This document shows, piece after piece, positions 43,268 through 50,688 of a stretch of DNA of 64,000 nucleotides. Within the stretch, counting starts at the first letter, position 1; each line of letters opens with the position of its first letter. The stretch is from the NCBI GenBank assembly GCA_029817715.1, contig JARUPY010000292.1:2745001-2809000 (forward strand), written 5' to 3'. The notes beneath the pieces are model-generated. The model had not been told where the DNA came from. It searched no databases and saw nothing but the letters and a program-made list of their open reading frames with translations. This DNA comes from Melastoma dodecandrum (taxonomy: Eukaryota > Streptophyta > Magnoliopsida > Myrtales > Melastomataceae). Made by a program: the position numbers and the translations under genes.

Positions 43268-44278
43268 TCAGCCGTTGCGGAACGTATAGCTGTAGCCGTT
43301 CAGCGCCGGGGCGCCGCCGAGATGGGCGTAGAGCACCTTCGAGCCCTTCGGGAAGAAACCCTTCTTCACGAGGTCGATCATGCCCTGCATCGACTTGCCC
43401 TCGTAGACCGGGTCGGTGATCATCCCCTCGAGCCGGGCCGAGAGCCGGATCGCCTCCACGGTCTCCTTCGAGGGCACGCCGTAGACCGGGTAGGCGTAGT
43501 CCTCGTTGAGCACCACGTCGTCGGCGACGATGTCGCCCGCGCCGATCAGGGCGGCGGTGTTGCGGGCGATGTCGAGGACCTGGGCCTTGGTCTGGGCCGG
43601 GGTGCAGGAGGCGTCGATCCCGATGACGTTGCGGGCGCGCCCGTCCGCCGAGAAGCCCACCAGCATGCCAGCATGAGTCGAGCCGGTGACGGTGCAGACC
43701 ACGATGTAGTCGAAGCGCAGGCCCATCTCGGCTTCCTGCTTACGGACCTCCTCCGCGAACCCGACATAGCCGAGCCCGCCATACTTGTGCACCGAGGCGC
43801 CGGCCGGGATCGCGTAGGGCTTGCCGCCCTCGGCCTCGACCTCGGCGAGCGCCCGCTTCCACGAATCGCGGATGCCGATGTCGAACCCGTCATCCACGAG
43901 CTGCGTCTGTGCCCCCATGATCCGCGACAGGAGGATGTTGCCGACCCGGTCATAGACGGCATCCTCGTGGGGCACCCAGGCCTCCTGGATCAGCCGGCAC
44001 TTCATCCCGATCTTGGCCGCGACCGCAGCGACCATGCGGGTGTGGTTCGACTGCACGCCGCCGATCGACACCAGCGTGTCGGCCCCGCTCGCGATGGCAT
44101 CCGGCACGATGTATTCGAGCTTGCGCAGCTTGTTGCCGCCGTAGGCGAGACCCGAATTGCAATCCTCGCGCTTGGCGTAGAGTTCGACCTCGCCGCCGAG
44201 ATGGGCGGTGAGGCGCTTCAGCGGCTCGATCGGCGTCGGGCCGAAGGTGAGGGGATAGCGCTCGAACTTGTCCAGCAT
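43268..44278 (-). CDS. acdS: 1-Aminocyclopropane-1-carboxylate (ACC) deaminase
   Basis: 336 residues, the standard length, from the ATG at 44278. PLP lysine Lys50 in [16 protein letters not shown] at 77-81, and the residues that separate genuine ACC deaminase from D-cysteine desulfhydrase: Tyr292-Glu293 in DPVYEGKS and Leu320 in [12 protein letters not shown]. The enzyme turns the plant ethylene precursor ACC into 2-oxobutyrate and ammonia, lowering plant ethylene. It is transcribed away from an Lrp-type gene at 44529, the usual acdR-acdS layout. Confidence 0.96.
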   Translation of the reverse strand: MLDKFERYPLTFGPTPIEPLKRLTAHLGGEVELYAKREDCNSGLAYGGNKLRKLEYIVPDAIASGADTLVSIGGVQSNHTRMVAAVAAKIGMKCRLIQEAWVPHEDAVYDRVGNILLSRIMGAQTQLVDDGFDIGIRDSWKRALAEVEAEGGKPYAIPAGASVHKYGGLGYVGFAEEVRKQEAEMGLRFDYIVVCTVTGSTHAGMLVGFSADGRARNVIGIDASCTPAQTKAQVLDIARNTAALIGAGDIVADDVVLNEDYAYPVYGVPSKETVEAIRLSARLEGMITDPVYEGKSMQGMIDLVKKGFFPKGSKVLYAHLGGAPALNGYSYTFRNG

Positions 44279-44475
44279 CGGGTCTCTCCGGGTCTCGGGA
44301 CGCGCCCGGGCCGGAGCCGTCTCAGTCCGGCCCGGATGCGTCGATGCGGCGCCCGAGGCTGGCCGGACCAGGGGGAACCGGCCTCGTCGTCGAGGCGCGG
44401 AGAAACCTATCAAATGGCTGCCGAAAGGTGCTCTCGAACTTGCGCGCCAGAGTGCCGAATCATTGCGCTCGTGAC

Positions 44476-44524
44476 GATTCTGATTTTAGAAAAGACCGTA
44501 TTTCAGGCCAAAATTGAAAGAATC
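44476..44524. promoter_or_regulatory. Dyad in the acdS-acdR intergenic region, candidate Lrp-type operator
   Basis: GATTCTGATTTTAG on the left and the inverted GATTCTTTCAATTTTGG on the right make an AT-rich dyad just before the acdR start. Lrp/AsnC regulators bind such AT-rich dyads and AcdR is expected to act here. The region also likely holds the divergent promoters. Confidence 0.55.
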
Positions 44525-44528
44525 ATCC

Positions 44529-44993
44529 ATGTCCGCAGGGCTCGACCGGATCGACCAGAAGATCCTGCGCCTGCTCCAGGCGGACGGGCGCATGGCCAAT
44601 GCCGAGATCGCCGAGCGGGTCGGCACCAGCGCGGCCACCTGCCACCGCCGGATCCAGCGCCTGTTCGCCGACGGTTTCGTGCGGGCGGTGCGGGCGCTGA
44701 TCGATCCCGTCCGGGTCGGACGCGGCACCCTGGTCTTCGTCGGCGTCGTGCTCGACCGCTCCACGCCCGAGAGCTTTTCCGCGTTCGAGGCGGCGGTGCG
44801 GGCGATCCCCGTGCTCCTCGACTGCCACCTCGTGGCCGGCGACTTCGACTACATGCTGAAGATCCGCGTCTCGGACATGGCCGACTTCAACCGCCTCCAC
44901 AGCGCCACGCTGATCGGGCTGCCGGGGGTCCGCCAGACCCGCACCTTCTTCGTCATGAAGGAGGTGATCGACAACGCGCCGCTCGATCTGTGA
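44529..44993 (+). CDS. acdR: Lrp/AsnC-family regulator of ACC deaminase
   Basis: 154 residues from the ATG at 44529 (a TTG at 44514 is in frame). N-terminal winged helix LDRIDQKILRLLQADGRMAN with RVGTSAATCHRRIQRLFADG, C-terminal RAM/ACT domain containing LDCHLVAGDFDYMLKIRVSD. AcdR activates acdS in response to ACC in other plant-associated bacteria. It is divergent from acdS with 250 bases between them. IS110 debris begins right after its stop. Confidence 0.9.
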   Translation: MSAGLDRIDQKILRLLQADGRMANAEIAERVGTSAATCHRRIQRLFADGFVRAVRALIDPVRVGRGTLVFVGVVLDRSTPESFSAFEAAVRAIPVLLDCHLVAGDFDYMLKIRVSDMADFNRLHSATLIGLPGVRQTRTFFVMKEVIDNAPLDL

Positions 44994-45000
44994 ACTGCTT

Positions 45001-45423
45001 GACGGATCCTTGTTCCAAGACGCGTGCCGCACGCGGGTTCGCCCGCCTGGGCGCGGAGCTCCGTGCGCGGCCCGACCTGGCCGAACGCCTGAGCCCGCTC
45101 GTGTCGATCCCGGGGCTGGGCGAGACGACGGCCGTGCGCCTGATCGTGCAGATGCCCGAACTCGGACGCCTCGCGCGCGAACAGGCCGCCGGCAGCGCCA
45201 CATCACCGGCGGCCGCGCCGCCGTGCGCACCGCCCTCCACATTGCGGCCCCGCCCGCCTCCCGTCGCTGGAACCCCGCCCCCGTGGCCTGGCCCACCCGC
45301 CTGACCGCCCGCGGCAAGACCCGCAAGCACGCGCTCGTCGCCTGCGCCCGCAAGCTCCTCATCTGCGCCGACACCGTCCGCACCCGCGGAACGCCGTGGC
45401 CCGCCGCCGGTCAGCCGGGATAA
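45001..45423 (+). pseudogene. IS110-type transposase remnant (copy 2 of the 256-bp inverted repeat)
   Basis: Frame 1 reads RPDLAERLSPLVSIPGLGET and TAVRLIVQMPELGRLAREQA, the helix-hairpin-helix Transposase_20 start of IS110 enzymes. At 45193 the frame shifts and about 15 codons are missing, after which the C-terminal QRHITGGRAAVRTALHIAA to GTPWPAAG is readable to a stop. The part from 45193 to 45448 is the same as 3442-3697 in inverted orientation. N terminus and catalytic DEDD region absent. Confidence 0.8.
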
Positions 45424-45891
45424 CGGTTGCTCAGGATGAGGCCGCAGGATGGGATCGAGCAGAACACCGACCCGGTGGGTCTCGTCGTGTCCCGTGCGCG
45501 TCGCGATCGGGCACGGCTCCGAGCCTTCGTGGCGACGCGCTCTCCCGCACCGAACCGGAATCCACCGCGGCGGAGAGTGCTCCACGGCTGTACGCGTGAG
45601 AAGATTGGCCGTCGCACCGAAGTCGTGAGCCCGCCGACACCGGACCGGCCGCGCGACGCGGCCCGGATGGCCTGCCCCGCCCGAACGGAACCCTTCCGGG
45701 GATGCGCGTCGAGATCCGGATTTGGTGAGATAGATTCGAATCTCATCACATCATCATCCGCTCAGCGGCAATCTTCGGAAAATGTTAATCTTGAATGTTT
45801 GCGCGCCCTTAACGGCCGGCTGTCACACTGGACCCGACGGCCGGTCTTCGTGCCCGGTCGGCGGAATCGTTCTCGGCAAGGAGCTTCCCCG
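45424..45891. other. Gene-free region containing a 12-bp palindrome
   Basis: The first 25 bases are the end of the shared IS110 block. AGATTCGAATCT at 45732-45743 is a perfect palindrome in a locally AT-rich stretch (45720-45800) that also holds the likely promoter of the exported protein at 45892. No convincing gene: the open frame through this region is Arg-rich and low complexity until the true start. Confidence 0.5.
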
Positions 45892-46215
45892 ATGCTCAGG
45901 TTCCTCACGGCTCCGGCCGCCTGTCTGATCCTGTGCGGTGCCGCCGCCGCGCAGGACAGGTCCGGACCGGCGACCCCGAATCCGCCCGACCGCGCGCAGC
46001 CGGTCTCGGTGAACGAGCCGGAGCAGACCGCCAGCACCGTGCCCAGCGGCCCGGTCGGGGACCGGGCGGAGATCCCCGGCTCCGCGCTGCGCGGTTCCGA
46101 TCCCGGCGCGTCCCGGACCGTCGCCGCCCTCAAGGCCCCCTCCGGCGGGCCGCGGCCCTGGTGCGCCCAGGACCGCCGGGTCGGAACCGGGGTCGGCTTC
46201 TGCCTGATCAACTGA
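45892..46215 (+). CDS. Small exported protein, Pro/Ser-rich
   Basis: 107 residues from the ATG at 45892 behind AAGGAG. Signal peptide RFLTAPAACLILCGAAAAQ, then a Pro-rich disordered segment and a C-terminal PRPWCAQDRRVGTGVGFCLI with two Cys. Family not recognised. Convergent with a small membrane protein gene whose stop is 16 bases away. Confidence 0.65.
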   Translation: MLRFLTAPAACLILCGAAAAQDRSGPATPNPPDRAQPVSVNEPEQTASTVPSGPVGDRAEIPGSALRGSDPGASRTVAALKAPSGGPRPWCAQDRRVGTGVGFCLIN

Positions 46216-46230
46216 GCCGGGCCGAACGGC

Positions 46231-46449
46231 TCACTGGCCTGCGTAGAGCGACACCTCGTCGAAGGTCTCGTCGACGTCCGGCGCGTAGGCGAGGGAGGCG
46301 ACGAGCAGCACCAGCACGGCCGCCGCGACCGCCGCCGCGGCGAGCAGGCGCGTGAGGATCTCCGCATGGGCCCGGGCGGCATGGATCACCGCGCAGCCGA
46401 GCATGAAGGCCAAGGCCTGGGCAGCCGGCGCGGCGAGCGCGGCCGTCAT
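46231..46449 (-). CDS. Small membrane protein
   Basis: 72 residues, ATG 46449 preceded by CCGGAG. Two hydrophobic spans (about 7-22 and 33-53, AAAAVAAAVLVLLVASLAYA) and an acidic C terminus DVDETFDEVSLY. Unknown function. Confidence 0.5.
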   Translation of the reverse strand: MTAALAAPAAQALAFMLGCAVIHAARAHAEILTRLLAAAAVAAAVLVLLVASLAYAPDVDETFDEVSLYAGQ

Positions 46450-46679
46450 CGGGCCGGCTCCGGCATCGGATCCCCGGGACCCGCCCGGTCCGCGCCCGCG
46501 TCGACCATCCCGTCACGCCCCATCCCATCACGCCCCATGCCGCCATGCCCTCTGCCGCCGCGCACCCGTCCGCCCGGAACCGCGCCGCCGTCAGGATGCA
46601 GGTTTCGCGGCCCGCGACGACCCCGAAATGGAGGAGGCGCGGGGCCGGTCGCCGTCACGCTTGCGTGACCGGCCCCCGC

Positions 46680-47330
46680 TCAGGCCGGCGCCGCAAGGGC
46701 GTAGGTCGCCTCGCCGACACGGCGCAGGGGCCCGTCCGGGCCGGCCCGCTTCCACAGACGGGTGTTGAGGGCCGCCACCGGGTCCCGGCCCGGCAGGGTG
46801 AAGCCCTGGCCCGAGAGGGCGTCGAGGATCTCGGCCGCGTGCAACGGCCGGCCCGCCTGCGCGAGGGCCGCACAGGCCGCCTGCACGAGGGCCCGTCCGT
46901 AGCGCCGGGCCCCCGCGGCATCCTCCGTGAAGGCGATGGCCGGCGGGATCGCGCCGAACGCCCCGGATCGGTCACGCTGTTCGGCTTGAGGCCCGGAGCG
47001 GAATTCGGCCCGCGGTCGGGCCGGGGCCGCGGGGACCCGGGGTGCTGACGAGACGGAACCGGGCGGCCGGTCGTGCCATCCGGCGGGCGGCGCGTCCTGG
47101 TCCTGTGGACGCGGATCGCGGGACGAGCCCAGGCCGCCCCCCGGGCGCACCTCCTGGCGCACCTCCGGATCGCCGGCATCGTATCCGGACCCGGCGAGAC
47201 GGCGGCCGAGTTCCCGATAGAGCACGAGATCCGCGATCTCCCGGTCGAGCGCCTCGCGCTGGCGCCGCAGCGCCGCCAGCCGCATCTCGATCTCGGCATC
47301 CGACAGGCCCACGCGCCGTTCCCTCTCCAT
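46680..47330 (-). CDS. Hypothetical protein with coiled-coil start and HARE-HTH-like C terminus
   Basis: 216 residues from ATG 47330. Residues 1-45 form a charged helix (EIEMRLAALRRQREALDREI); a long Pro/Gly/Arg-rich linker follows; the last 75 residues (RPLHAAEILDALSGQGFTLP, then GRDPVAALNTRLWKRAG and VGEATYAL) resemble the HARE-HTH winged-helix domain that links DNA binding to other functions. It lies immediately downstream of the repA-like gene on the same strand, with two matching inverted repeats ahead of it, one covering its start codon. A regulatory or replication-accessory role is possible but not shown. Confidence 0.7.
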   Translation of the reverse strand: MERERRVGLSDAEIEMRLAALRRQREALDREIADLVLYRELGRRLAGSGYDAGDPEVRQEVRPGGGLGSSRDPRPQDQDAPPAGWHDRPPGSVSSAPRVPAAPARPRAEFRSGPQAEQRDRSGAFGAIPPAIAFTEDAAGARRYGRALVQAACAALAQAGRPLHAAEILDALSGQGFTLPGRDPVAALNTRLWKRAGPDGPLRRVGEATYALAAPA

Positions 47331-47404
47331 CGAGGGAATATATAGCGTCTTCCCGACACCGAGGAAAGATCGCGCGCTTCCGTTCCCTCCCGAGATGGGG
47401 AATA
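47316..47404. promoter_or_regulatory. Pair of 25-bp inverted-repeat operators, 64 bp apart
   Basis: 47316-47340 and 47380-47404 both read CCGTTCCCTC, seven to eight variable bases, then GGGAATA, so each is itself an inverted repeat (TTCCC with GGGAA). The first covers the start codon of the gene at 46680-47330 and the second lies between that gene and the repA-like stop. The layout suits binding by one dimeric repressor at two sites, perhaps with looping. Regulator unknown. Confidence 0.6.
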
Positions 47405-47416
47405 CCCAGAAATTCT

Positions 47417-48505
47417 CTAGCGGCGCGCCCGCATTCCCTTCGAGGCCGGCCGGGGCGGCACCAGCAGGGTGCTGGGATCGGCCGGGTGCAGGGTCAGGCC
47501 GTTGTCGTCGAGCACGATCGGCAGGCGCGGGAACACCTCGCGCAGATGGGCGAGATCCGCCTTGAAGGCCTGCCGGAAGCTGCGGATCGAGGCGTTCTCG
47601 GCCCCGAACTGCGCGTGGAGGTTACCCCAGGTCAGGCGTAGCGGCCGCTGCAGCGACCGCAGCCGGTAGCCGGTCCAGAACAGCAGGTCGAGCTTGCGCG
47701 CGGAGCCCGAGAAGGCCCGGGCCGCCCGCACGTCCACCGGCAGGGCGTGCCGGATCAGGGTCTCGTAGAATTCCGGATCGAAGCGCACCGTGCGCCCGGC
47801 CTCGTCCTCGCCCTCGCCGGCCCGCGGCCGCCACAGCTCCAGGCTGCGGAAGGGCGGGACGTTGAGGGTGGTGGCGCTGTCGCGCCCGTCCCAGAGGCCG
47901 ATCTGCATGGAGCAGGCGGCGAGCCGGTTCAGCTGCTCCTTGAACTGCCGGATCGTGCCGCGCTCGCCGCCGGTCACCGCGAACCCCATCTCGCGCATGA
48001 AGCCCGACAGGGTCTCGGCGACCTTCACGGTGGGGCTGCGCTGGCGCACCGCCTCGGTGCAGAGGTGGAGCAGCATCAGCCGGGCCTTCGGCCCGTAGGG
48101 CAGGCCCTGGGGCTCGAAGGCGCCGGTCTCCGGGTCCTTGATCCGCCCGGCGATCAGGCTCAGCGAGTTGCGCCCGTAGGTGCGGGAGAATTCCCGCACC
48201 GGCCCGGGATCGCGGTAGGGCAGGCCGCAGAGCGCCAGCACCGAGTGGATGTGCTGCAGGCTCGACGGCAGCGCCGGCTCGCTCTCGATCACGAGCCGCA
48301 CGGCGTCGCGGCGGCGCTGGTCGCGGGACAGGCTCGACCGGCGGCGCTCCTCCTCGCCGAGGAGGGCGGCCTGCGCGTCGCGCTCGCGCTGCCGGTGCAG
48401 CACGTGCTCGACGATCTGCGCGAACAGGAAGCCGCCCCGCGCGGCCTCGACCTCCGCCCGCAGATCCGGATCCCGGATCTCGGCGATCTTCTCCTCGATG
48501 CTCAT
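47417..48505 (-). CDS. Plasmid-type replication initiator (RepA/RPA family)
   Basis: 362 residues from the ATG at 48505 (the frame runs on to 48616 without a good start). SLQHIHSVLALCGLPYRDPG, REFSRTYGRNSLSLIAGRIK, GLPYGPKARLMLLHLCTEAV and SFRQAFKADLAHLREVFPRL are characteristic of the 'plasmid encoded RepA' family of broad alphaproteobacterial replicons. Such proteins bind iterons and open an adjacent AT-rich segment. Iteron-like repeats, a DnaA-box match and an AT-rich run lie upstream at 48741-49030. The surroundings are chromosomal, so this is either an integrated plasmid origin or a domesticated initiator. Confidence 0.85.
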   Translation of the reverse strand: MSIEEKIAEIRDPDLRAEVEAARGGFLFAQIVEHVLHRQRERDAQAALLGEEERRRSSLSRDQRRRDAVRLVIESEPALPSSLQHIHSVLALCGLPYRDPGPVREFSRTYGRNSLSLIAGRIKDPETGAFEPQGLPYGPKARLMLLHLCTEAVRQRSPTVKVAETLSGFMREMGFAVTGGERGTIRQFKEQLNRLAACSMQIGLWDGRDSATTLNVPPFRSLELWRPRAGEGEDEAGRTVRFDPEFYETLIRHALPVDVRAARAFSGSARKLDLLFWTGYRLRSLQRPLRLTWGNLHAQFGAENASIRSFRQAFKADLAHLREVFPRLPIVLDDNGLTLHPADPSTLLVPPRPASKGMRARR

Positions 48506-48740
48506 CGCCCCTCGACCCGCGTCGGACGGCCCCTCCGGCGCGCGGGGGATGGCCCGATCCTGCCATGCCACGATTCGGCCACCGGGGTCCGGGTCCGGCG
48601 CGGCTTGTCCCTGCAATCCACGCTTCTCAGGGGCCGCGCAGGGGCCGCGCAGGCGTCGTTCAGAGGCCGTGCCCGCCGGGCCGTGCTGCCGGGGGCGGCG
48701 CGCAGACCTGCATACGGGCCGGATCGCCGCGCCCGCCCGA

Positions 48741-48924
48741 CGCAGAGTCCGATACGGTCCCGGCCACGCATTCCGTCCCCGTTATCCACCGCTCCGGCTC
48801 TGAATCCGCGCCGAATCCGATACGCCGATGCGCAGACTCCGATACGGCGCTCCGCCGAACCGGCGCAGAATCGCATGCACGCCCACGCAGAGTTCGATGC
48901 GCAGCCACGCAGAGTGGGATACGG
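48741..48924. repeat. Iteron-like repeat array upstream of the RepA-type gene
   Basis: Six copies of a 17-base unit near CGCAGAGTCCGATACGG begin at 48741, 48809, 48831, 48864, 48886 and 48908 (variants CGCCGAATCCGATACGC, CGCAGACTCCGATACGG, CGCAGAATCGCATGCAC, CGCAGAGTTCGATGCGC, CGCAGAGTGGGATACGG), all in one orientation. A half unit CGCCGAACCGG sits at 48853. Start-to-start distances in the main cluster are 22, 33, 22 and 22, whole numbers of helical turns. This is how initiator-binding iterons are arranged in plasmid origins. Confidence 0.8.
48782..48790 (+). promoter_or_regulatory. DnaA-box match within the candidate origin
   Basis: TTATCCACC matches the DnaA box TTATCCACA at eight of nine bases, between the first and second iteron. 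DnaA boxes beside iterons are common in plasmid origins. Confidence 0.5.
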
Positions 48925-48963
48925 GATGATGACTCAAGCCTCTGGCAGATCAGGAGGATCCGA

Positions 48964-49030
48964 CACCGCATATAACCTGCTGAACTGACTCTCTGAGAGT
49001 CTCTTTTTGATAATCTTCCTAATGTCGTGG
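48964..49030. other. AT-rich segment, candidate unwinding region
   Basis: After the last iteron the sequence becomes strikingly AT-rich for this genome: CCGCATATAACCTGCTG, the palindrome GACTCTCTGAGAGTC (about 48987-49001), then TTTTTGATAATCTTCCTAAT. A second dyad GTTCTGAAGAAC lies at about 49039. Together with the iterons it is what an origin melting region should look like. The stretch 49041-49291 holds no gene that I can support. Confidence 0.6.
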
Positions 49031-49291
49031 ATCACGTTCGTTCTGAAGAACGCCGGGTTGTCTGACCGGTCTTGAACAGGGAACGAAGGGAATGAGCCGT
49101 CCTTGTCCACACCGCTCCGGCCCGGCGCCCAACCGCCATCCCCGGCCCGTGCCGTGCCGCCGTGAGGCCGCGACGCCGCGGCCCCCGCAGCGCCGGCTTG
49201 ACGCGGGCCATGTCGCCCGGTTTCTCGGACCGAATCCGCCAGAACCCTCTGAGAAGGCCGCACCGATGCCCCGCTATCCGGACGCGCTCCG

Positions 49292-50143
49292 ATGACGGAC
49301 CGCCGCAACGACGGACGCCCGCCGGGATCCGGTCCGCCGAAAGCCCGCCCGCCAGGTTTCCGCCGCCCGGGTTTCCGGCCCGGCCACCGCCCCGCCCCCG
49401 CCGGGCCCCGTCGGGAGCCCGCCGCGGAGGGTTCCGCTGTGCTCTATGGCTGGCACCCGGTGGTCCAGGCGCTCGGGAACACGGCCCGCGGCCTGCACCG
49501 GTTGCTCGCCACGGAGAACGCCGCCGCGCGACTTGAGGCGGAATTCGGCGGCGCCCTGCGGATCGTCCCCGAGCTGGTGCGGCCGAGCGAGATCGGCCGG
49601 CTGCTCGGGCCCGATGCGGTCCACCAGGGCCTGTACCTCGAAGCGGAGCCTCTGCCCGCCCCCGGGCTCGACGACCTGCCGGCCGACGCTCTGCTGCTGG
49701 CGCTCGATCAGATCACCGATCCGCACAATGTCGGGGCGATCGTGCGCACCGCCGCGGCCTTCGGGGTGGCGGGGATCGTCACCACGGCCCGCCACGCGCC
49801 GGGCGCCACCGGGGTCCTGGCGAAATCCGCCTCCGGCGGGCTGGAGCACGTGCCGTTCGTGACCGTGCGGAACCTCGCCGAGGCGCTGATCGAACTGGGC
49901 GAGCGCGGCTTCACGCGGGTCGGGCTCGATTCCGACGCGCCGGAGAGCCTCGACACCCTGACGGTCGCCCGGCCGCTGGTGATCGTGCTGGGAGCCGAGG
50001 GCAAGGGTCTGCGGGAGCGGACCCGAAGCTGCTGCGACGTTCTGGCCCGGATCCCGTTCTCGGGCGCGATCCGCAGCCTCAACGTCTCGAACGCCGCCGC
50101 CATCACCCTCTACGCGCTCGGCCGGATCCCGGAGAGACCCTGA
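49292..50143 (+). CDS. rlmB: 23S rRNA (guanosine-2'-O-) methyltransferase, SpoU/TrmH family
   Basis: 283 residues. A basic, Pro/Gly-rich N-terminal extension (about 45 residues), the substrate-binding domain with VLYGWHPVVQALGNTAR, then the SPOUT knot: ALDQITDPHNVGAIVRTAAA, IVLGAEGKGLRERTRSCCDV and IPFSGAIRSLNVSNAAAITL. RlmB methylates G2251 in the peptidyl-transferase centre of 23S rRNA; other SpoU rRNA targets are possible. ATG at 49292. Monocistronic. Confidence 0.92.
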   Translation: MTDRRNDGRPPGSGPPKARPPGFRRPGFRPGHRPAPAGPRREPAAEGSAVLYGWHPVVQALGNTARGLHRLLATENAAARLEAEFGGALRIVPELVRPSEIGRLLGPDAVHQGLYLEAEPLPAPGLDDLPADALLLALDQITDPHNVGAIVRTAAAFGVAGIVTTARHAPGATGVLAKSASGGLEHVPFVTVRNLAEALIELGERGFTRVGLDSDAPESLDTLTVARPLVIVLGAEGKGLRERTRSCCDVLARIPFSGAIRSLNVSNAAAITLYALGRIPERP

Positions 50144-50280
50144 CGCACCGGACCGGACATGCGCGCGGACATGTCCGGAATCCCGGAACCGGCAGTCCGG
50201 CACCGATCCGGCCTAGGCGGTTCATGCAATCTGCCGTAGAATGGGCGACGAGGGGGGCGTAGGCCGAAAGCGTGCGCCGG

Positions 50281-50535
50281 ATGCTGGACGATGCGTTTAC
50301 CTACGGCGGCTGGGCCTTCAGCCTGGTCGCCGTCGGCGTGTGGCTGTGGCTCGCCCGGCGGGCCTTCCCGAGCTTCGACGCCTTCGTGCGCGGGTTCGAC
50401 GACGAGCTCGGCCTGAGCGACACGGCCGAGGAGCGGGCGCATTGCGCCCGCTGGCACCACGTCCGTCAGGCCGCCGTGGCCCTGACCGCGGTCGCCGCCC
50501 TGTGCCTGTCGATCGGCTTCGCGATCCCCGACTGA
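50281..50535 (+). CDS. Small two-span membrane protein, unknown function
   Basis: 84 residues from ATG 50281 (GTG 50272 is in frame). Spans at about 9-26 (WAFSLVAVGVWLWLA) and 65-81 (AAVALTAVAALCLSIGF); the segment between is acidic with HCARWHHVRQ. Family not recognised. Follows rlmB and precedes the MFS gene on the same strand. Confidence 0.65.
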   Translation: MLDDAFTYGGWAFSLVAVGVWLWLARRAFPSFDAFVRGFDDELGLSDTAEERAHCARWHHVRQAAVALTAVAALCLSIGFAIPD

Positions 50536-50688
50536 GCCGGCCAGTCCCGCCGGCCCGTTGGCAAGCCGTGGACCGGGCGCGGGATGGCCGCGCCGCATCG
50601 TCCTCCCTGTTCCGGCGGCCGGGGGTGTTGTACCGGGTCCGCCGGACCGCGCCGGAACCGTCCGGGCCGCGGAGGACGGGAGTCAGCC

